Source: Adiantum capillus-veneris
Lineage: Eukaryota > Streptophyta > Polypodiopsida > Polypodiales > Pteridaceae
NCBI GenBank assembly: GCA_014529385.2
Contig: CM043951.1
Location: forward strand, 112,346,969 to 112,410,968
Length of the DNA: 64,000 nt
Direction of reading: 5' to 3'
Below the pieces are notes generated by a model. That model made no database searches and was not told where the DNA came from. It was given only the letters and a program-made list of their open reading frames with translations. A program made the translations under genes and the position numbers. Positions 57,269 to 64,000 of this stretch are shown in pieces. Numbering within the stretch: the first letter of the stretch is position 1; each line of letters starts with the position of its first letter.

Positions 57269-58942
57269 TTTATTTTACTGCACCATATCAACCAATATCA
57301 CACTTAGTATAATATTCTAATCCGCACGAAGTCCTCTAATCCAAATAAAATAGACAATTGAGAATAAAATGAGAGAGAGAATAGGAGAAGAATAATATAT
57401 AAATTAATCCAATTTCTATATCACAAAACTTAGGGGTTCCTCTTTCATACCAATCCTCTCCTCGTGATACATTCGTAGGCGGTATCCCATCAAAGTAGTG
57501 TACATGAGCATGCCATTCATTTACATCATCTCTATAGAAATATCTACTCAATTTTACTACCATTGATTGAGCTTGAGCAAATTCACTAATGCATCTGGGC
57601 TTCTCGTGGTCATCAAAGGTACTAGTGACATTGTGAGGATTATATCTGAGAATAGGCCCATATACTATATTAAACCAATCATGGGATACATAATAGAATT
57701 GGTTACTACCATTTTACTTCTTCCATACTCTGATTATGACCTTTTCTCAAAATTCCATATCTTTGGTTTAGCATGAGAGCCTTCTTACTAAGTACAAGCT
57801 CTCGACTTAATATTCCAAAAGCGAACACAGGTTAAGGTAAAGAACATATATTTGTACTTTGATGTCTCCTTCTTGGATCTTCTCCTTGAATAGAAGCTAT
57901 GGATCGGTCACAAACATATCACGCACTTGTGTTCCATGTTTAACATACAGCTCTCATGATATGTAAGTGTTCAGCACAAGTTAGTCTCTAGATCCCTTTG
58001 AAGCTTGAACCACTTCAATTCCCCAATGGATATTGAATCCAAATGCATAATTGGAAAAGACCTTTGGGCAAAATCACTTGGGAGTTCATCTAGACAATTA
58101 GGAAGATCCATTCAAAAACAAGACAAGGAGAGAGAAGACTTAGTACATATGTGAACCAAAACAAAGTCCATGCTTCTTTGATTCGTCAAATTTACTTTTT
58201 ATGATTTCTTTACAATATTATGGATGTCCTGGATCCAACTCTCAAAATATTCTTCTAGCTCTCATGAAGAGGTATTCTCTTAATCCTCCCACGCAACAAC
58301 GTGGTCTATAGCTATTCTCTAGTTTTTTTTCCCTATGACAGCTTTAGGAGCTTCAAACTTCTTAGAAAATCTGGTAATCCTTAACATTTGGGAGCACATT
58401 GCCAAATCGTAGGCCTAACCACATTCTAAGTTTAAGTAGCTGAGGCTGGCAAACAAGTCTCTTGGACTATCGTCAATGTAGATAAAGAATTGATGGAATG
58501 GTTCTTGGTGATGGGTAAGGTATCTATGATCAACACTCTTCTAATAAGTTGTGCTTCCTGGCATGCGGAAGACTTTGGTCCCAATTTCTAAGTAAAAGAG
58601 TTCCCTTTCATCTCTTGATAACCATGTTTCCATATTGTTGAACACTATGGCCAAAACCTCATTTCCCTGGCTAAAGCATTCAGATGTCACTCTCGGAGCC
58701 ATTTGTTACTACAAAACAAACATTCAAAGAAATTACAACACCGTTGTTGAATGGTTCAACCACTTTACCATAACTCAACCCAATTACTTCCATTCAAGAA
58801 GACAAGTCAAGCAAGAACCACCAACCAATGTTAGCTATCGATGCATCATAAATACAATATCCTTTTCCAGACAGCCTGCATGATTCATAACTAGCCTGAC
58901 TAGTATCACGCTTTAGGGTATCCCCATAACCTTCAAGCATCG
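57269..58942 (-). other. G3 leader
   Basis: 1.7 kb between PBS and gag with no supported frame. Confidence 0.5.
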
Positions 58943-58954
58943 GCTCTAATACCA
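58943..58954 (-). other. G3 primer-binding site (initiator tRNA-Met)
   Basis: TGGTATTAGAGC on the minus strand, directly inside the 5' LTR. One mismatch from the usual TGGTATCAGAGC. Confidence 0.8.
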
Positions 58955-59397
58955 GTTGAGAGATACCCCTCCCAAGGGTCTATGTACAAAATATTCAATA
59001 CACAGCTTTATACAAATTTTAATACACATCAGAGTTGCAAAAGTGTTTGCATAGGGGAGGAGTTATTAGTGCCTGACCAAGCATAGAGTTAAGGCCATGA
59101 TCCGATTGCATCTAGAGGCACGTAGAGACTACTGCTATCCTTGAATGGGTGTAATGAATAAAATCATACTCAAGGGAAATATAACATTGTGGAGGGTGAA
59201 TATATGTGTACACCGAATTGCAGGAAAAGAGAGAGAAAATACAGTTGAGGGTAAAATAGAGTGCATAAAAACAACAGAGTATATTTAAATGCCCCATCTA
59301 AATGAAACAGGCAACCATATATTAATGCAATGAAAAAATCTAGATATACTATAACATCTTGAAAGTTTATGACAAAATAACTAGCAGAGCACCGGAG
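58955..59397 (-). repeat. G3 5' LTR
   Basis: Partner of 53628-54041; the LTR ends ATCTCTCAAC next to the PBS. Confidence 0.8.
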
Positions 59398-61589
59398 CCA
59401 CCCATCCACGTCTGCTCTACTACGGATAGAGAGAATTTCACTTTGTCTGGAGCGAGCTAGAACACCTCCAACCTACCTGAGCTAGACATAATTTGAGGCC
59501 ACTTTGCCTCCCTCCATGAACTCAAGCTCTGAAAGGATCCCAAGTACGTGTAGGTGGTAGGGTATCAACACCAACCATATCAATTGACGTGCCACGCCTT
59601 TTCGATGCCCAACACCCAGTGTTTAGGCAAATCCAAGGCAAAATCCCCGACACGTCAGTCGTGTAGGTCATTCAACATCTGATACACTTACCATGTAGAT
59701 GAGCCTAACAAGAAGAAGACCTAGGCAATATCCCTGATCTAGAAAAGCCTGAGGTCAATGACCCTTTTGTTTAAGGCTAAGCAATATAGGTGATCCTAGT
59801 CTTGTAGCGACGCTGCCATGAGAAACATAACACATGAGTCCAATCACAATAGCACCTTAAATATACACAAACAATCTTTTCCAAGTAGTTAGACTATAAG
59901 GGTGTCTACCCTTACACTTCTACCATAAACCATCCACATCACTTCATGATCTAATCCCAAAACCATAAACTACATAACCACTTCAGAACATAACATGGCT
60001 GGAAAAATTCTAGGAGCATAACCATATCCAAAAAAAAAAAAAAGGAGCCACACCGGCTTCCACCATAAAATCACAACCATAATCCATGAGGGAATCTCAG
60101 CCCTTAGCCACAAATCATATTCACACTGAACCAACTCCCACACTTGGATGTTTGACATATCCCCTACAGGCAATCAGAGTCCACACACATTACTCTTAAG
60201 ATATGATATTTTCATGCATAAAATAAGTCCGACCAACAACTAACCATGATATAAAAATCCAATTTTGACAACATCCGACCATGAAAAGTTGATGCATCAT
60301 ATTTGCACTTCACCTCTCTAGCACATAGAGCTAGTTTGACCTAGAAAGGTGGAAAGCAATTATACCCATTCACATGAGGCATCCATATCAACCCATAAAG
60401 TTTCATACATCATATGATAACATTTCATCACCATAAACATGGTGCAAAACAGCTCCGATCCTTAGGTCGACCATAAACAACTTTTTCCCATTTTCGGGAG
60501 CATGCATAACATGCAAATGGAAGTGTTTGACCTCAAACCAATGTATCAAGATCAGATCTATAAAATAGACTAGCACCTTATCACATCACTCTACACACAC
60601 AATACTCACACAACAAATAGTAACCCAAAAAGAAAGCCACTTTAATCATATCTACCTATACGTTTTGGGTTGACTAACCATATACCCTCACATAAGTTTA
60701 TGGAAATCCAACAACTAAAAGTAAATCATCAACTCAAACCATAAATGATATATAAGCGGCTCAGTTAACTCATGAAAAAGCTAAAAATAATAAATTTTTT
60801 CCAAAACTGAACCAAATGTCCGACTAACCTACTAGAACATGGAAACGACCCTCCTTTTCACTTTAGAACCTTACAATACTATCAATCAAGCATCTTAAAT
60901 TAAATTTTGACAAAATAGATATTGAAAGCTGATTTTCTTATTTTTAAAAGAGACCCGAAAATTGGGGATCTTACATCATACCATCGTACCTCTGGCAAAA
61001 AATTCTATAAGACTTAAAATTTTTTGGGGCCTCAACCACCAAAATAATAGTTTTCTACATCACATAATTGATGTCTAGCCCATCCACTAATATACTTGTA
61101 AAATTGTGGAAAACATCTTCGAATCCTTAAATTTTCTAAGCATTGCACTGCTCCAAATGTATACATTTGTCCATGTCACAAGCCATGCAATAAACTCATG
61201 TGCATCTTTTGGAACAAACAAGTATGTGAAAAATGCATTACTTTACACTCAAGTAGAATGCACAATACATACTTTTCCAGACTAAAAAAAAACTGTTGAG
61301 TTAACATGTCAAATTCCTCCTCGTGTTTGTCAAATGAGTAGGAATCAATATCTGGGACAACGTCTTCGTTAGGGCTACACAAAAGATAGAGCACACCGTT
61401 TAGATCTAGTATAAGGGTTGGTCAAATTGAATTATCAAAAGGCAATAAGGAGATAGTTGGGGGAATATACTTTGGATGACTATAATTTCCTCTACATGCA
61501 AATTGAGGGTCCCCTTTTCCTTTGGAATCATTTTAGTAGATAGCATTCAACATTGAAAAATACGGTCGATGCACTATTTGACCAAAACA
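59398..61589. other. Flanking DNA, no gene seen
   Basis: AT-rich, with ACCATAAA-type words repeated loosely between 59920 and 60480. No frame with recognisable content. Confidence 0.5.
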
Positions 61590-61819
61590 TGTTGGAATTA
61601 GGGTTGAAGAGAAATGCACACAGCTTGGAGAAGACGAAGGACTCAGCTCAAGGCACACAATAGAGAGTGTGTTACTTAGTGTGCAATGGAAAGATAGATA
61701 GCCCTAGAGTGATGGGCGTATATACAATGCTCGAGGGAAAAAACCTCCTAAAGAGGAAAAAAATGCCCCGGTGGTCCTAATGTGTTCACACACATCAATA
61801 CCACATGTATATGGTAACA
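61590..61819 (-). repeat. copia3 3' LTR
   Basis: Element-strand ends TGTTACCATATACATG...CTAATTCCAACA, 230 bp, set by the PPT on one side and the TG/CA ends. The partner LTR is out of view. Confidence 0.75.
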
Positions 61820-61904
61820 AATCCCCCTGCGGTGATGCGATGAACGAGAGCTCGCACATGAGTAAAGGGAAGTGCCATGTCGTGAGGACATGATCATACC
61901 ACAA

Positions 61905-62517
61905 ACTGGAGTAAGCCCAAAGCTTTGCGGAAAGCTTCAAACTTCTCACGAGACAATGCCTTTGTGAAAAGTTATGCTGTGTTGTCCTGTGTTCGCACAT
62001 AAGCCAAGCTGATCTCTTCTGCTGAGAGCCACTCCCTCACATAGTGGTAATGCACCTCAATGTGCTTTGTGCAAGCATGAAAAACTGGGTTTCTCGTAGC
62101 TGCCAATCCGCTCTAACTGTCAGTGTAGATAGTATTGGCAGTGTCTTGTCCAACACCCAAATCAGCCATAAGGCGTCTGAGTCATACACACTCAATCGTA
62201 GCTTTGAAGAGTGCCATGTACTCAGCCTCACAACTCGAAGTGGCCACAGTAGGTTGCTTCTTGCTCAACAATGATATACATGAGCTACCAAGCATGAAAC
62301 AAAAAAGCCAGTTCAATCTGAGTCCGTAAAAGCATGTAAGTCTGGCGGCAATGATCCTTCCTTGGTATAAAACAATCCAAGATGTAAAGTGCCAGTAAGG
62401 TAGCGGAAAATCCTCTTCACAGCCTACCAATGTTTAGGACCCTGGGCTGTGCATAAATCTGCTGACCTATGAGACTATAAACTGAATATCCGGCCTCGTG
62501 TTGCATACATAAATGAG
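61905..62517 (-). pseudogene. copia3 RNase H
   Basis: CNTRPDIQFIVS, TVATSSCEAEYMALFKATIE, RNPVFHACTKHIEVHYHYVR, TQDNTA and FTKALSREKFEAFRKALGL in order, broken by several stops and at least one shift. Confidence 0.82.
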
Positions 62518-63300
62518 TCAGCCAACAGTATTTTGGTAAAGAGTGACATCAACACGATCGACTGCATCATGTAGACTCAACTTCAAACCTATTTCCATGG
62601 GAGTGGCAATAGGTTTGGAATCCTCAAGTCCAAACTTACATAGCAATGTATCTATGTAACTTTTCTGACACAAGGAAATACCACCATCACACTGCTTAAA
62701 CTGTATACCCAAGTAATGATGCAACAGCCCCAAATATTTCATCTTGAAAATAACATTCAAATCAGCCTTAAAATCATCAATATGTCTCTCATTTGGTCTA
62801 GTGATCAACAAATCATCGACACAAAGAACCACAATGAGAAATACATCACCCTCATGCTTTACATACAATGTGCTTTCTGTTGGACTGTTACGAAAGCCTC
62901 GTTTGACCAAATGAGTGTCAGCTTTCTCATACCAAGCACGAGGAGATTGCTTCAACCCATACAAAGCCTTCTTACATCTGCACACTTTGTCCTCTTGTCC
63001 TTTTATGACAAAACCACAACGCTGCATTACATAAACTTCCTCAAATATGTCACCATTCAAGAAAGCAGTAACAATGTCTGATTGATGTATATCCCAACCA
63101 AAATGAGCTTCCAATGCACATAGAAAACACACAGTAGCTATATGACAAGTGGGAGCAAAAGTCTCTTCATAATCTATGCATTTTTGTTGTGCGTAACCCT
63201 TTGCAACAAGTCGAGCCTTATGGCGATCAGTCTCACCATCCGGCTTGCATTTCAACTTGTAAACCCACTTCCTACCAATGGCCTTTTTGCCAGGAGGCAC
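62518..63300 (-). pseudogene. copia3 reverse transcriptase
   Basis: PPGKKAIGRKWVYKLKCKPD, ARLVAKGYAQQKCIDYEETF, IVTAFLNGDIFEEVYVMQ, KALYGLKQSPRAWYEKAD and the active site LCVDDLLITR, with Cys for the usual Tyr, then MKYLGLLHHYLGIQ. Confidence 0.9.
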
Positions 63301-64000
63301 ATCACATAAATTTCATGTGTCATTTTCTATAAGTGCATCATATTCTGATTGCATGGCAGCCATCCAATGATCTGAATTTTGTGCTTCATCAAAAGATAGA
63401 GTTTCCTCAACATCATGTAAGCTAGAAATAGCCAAAGCATAACAATCTGATGCATAAGATGCATGGTGAGAGCCTGAACGAGTACAACTAGACAAAGGTG
63501 CATCCAATTTACTGTCACGCAAAGTGTGCACCATCCATTTTGGTATACCTCTAGCCTGCTCATTTTCAGGCCTTTCCTCATCAAGTACATCATGTGCATC
63601 TACATTAGTAATAGGGTGATCTGTAACATTTTCAGAAACCCCCATAGGCTGTACATTTGCCTCATTCGAACTTACATTTTTCTTTCCACCACTGAAAAGA
63701 GGCAACAAAGTGTCATAAATGTCGTATGAGCTTACATTACTGTCTCTAGTACATGGCAACAAGGACTGAACAAAATCTTCCACAAACATTACATCCCTTG
63801 AAACCAGAATATGTTTTGTTTGTGGATCATGATACAACCTGTAACCTTTTCTTTCAGCACTATAACCAACAAAAATACATTTGAGAACCTTATCATCCAA
63901 TTTTCTGCGTTGTGTTTGTGGCACCAAAGCATATGCCAAACAATCAAAAACACACATGTACTCAATAGAAGGCTTTCTATCATGACATGCTTCATATGGA
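63301..64000 (-). pseudogene. copia3 integrase C-terminal part and linker
   Basis: FDCLAYALVPQTQRRKLDDK, KCIFVGYSAERKGYRLY and HILVSRDVMF are the integrase end; an acidic linker leads to HWMAAMQSEYDALIEND. A TGA (from a likely TGG) at about 63311 separates it from RT. Confidence 0.87.

Larger units (their letters stand above)
53628..59397 (-). mobile_element. G3: decayed Ty3-gypsy element lacking the integrase core
   Basis: Diverged LTRs (about 53628-54041 and 58955-59397) enclose gag, protease, RT, RNase H and the integrase zinc finger on the minus strand. An initiator-Met-type PBS adjoins the 5' LTR. RT and gag resemble the common chromovirus-like gypsy branch, but no chromodomain can be checked because the integrase core and tail are missing. 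It has many stops and frameshifts and is the oldest-looking element here. Confidence 0.85.
61590..64000 (-). mobile_element. copia3: 3' part of a Ty1-copia element
   Basis: A 3' LTR (61590-61819), a PPT (GCAGGGGGATT at about 61820-61830, minus strand), then RNase H, RT and the integrase end running off the right edge. The 5' half lies outside the window. Several stops. Confidence 0.88.

Overview
The window is land-plant nuclear DNA, almost certainly from a large, repeat-rich genome: nested LTR retrotransposons of both the Ty1-copia and Ty3-gypsy types, initiator-Met and Asp-type primer sites, small TIR elements, and a decayed fragment that looks like a plant PLS-type PPR gene. I see no intact host gene. 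I cannot name the species. The unusual gypsy families would fit a fern, lycophyte or gymnosperm as well as an angiosperm.

Layout. 1-1158 is the end of a gypsy-type LTR. 1159-4663 is old flanking DNA carrying a 1.34-kb TIR element (2815-4153). 4664-48747 is ONE insertion, called G2 here: a Ty3-gypsy element on the minus strand, bounded by a perfect GCTTT target duplication (4659-4663 and 48748-48752). Its own length, with insertions removed, is about 19.4 kb. It was hit by four later insertions: gypsy element G1 (5237-13947) inside its 3' LTR; a solo LTR (23354-24871) in its RNase H; a copia element, copia1 (25690-34693), in its reverse transcriptase; and a plus-strand copia, copia2 (40299-45758), in its gag. 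Copia1 itself holds a small non-autonomous LTR element (TRIM, 29319-31543) and a second copy of the TIR element (31853-33171). G2 had landed in a roughly 280-bp MITE whose halves lie at about 4511-4663 and 48753-48884. Right of G2 come decayed flank with a PPR pseudogene (about 49.7-50.0 kb), a decayed gypsy element G3 (about 53.6-59.4 kb), more flank, and the 3' part of a copia element (61590-64000).

G2 is the most interesting object. In its own 5'-to-3' order it has: LTR; tRNA-Asp-type primer site; a 1.8-kb leader with four copies of a 24-bp palindrome; a gag of about 1,090 codons; a pol frame overlapping gag by 32 nt and holding protease, reverse transcriptase, RNase H, a tandemly duplicated integrase zinc-binding module, the integrase core, a SECOND retropepsin-like protease and a basic tryptophan-repeat tail; a 2.7-kb non-coding stretch with two more copies of the palindrome; a third sense ORF of about 1,090 codons with a coiled coil and no recognised function; a polypurine tract; and the 3' LTR. 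All G2 genes carry stops or indels, so this copy is dead, but the frames rejoin exactly across every nested insertion.

Relative order of events: the MITE is older than G2, G2 is older than its four insertions, and copia1 is older than the TRIM and the TIR element inside it. The TRIM LTRs differ at 1 of 142 positions and the copia2 LTRs at 5 of 143, both counted by eye, so these are the youngest datable events.
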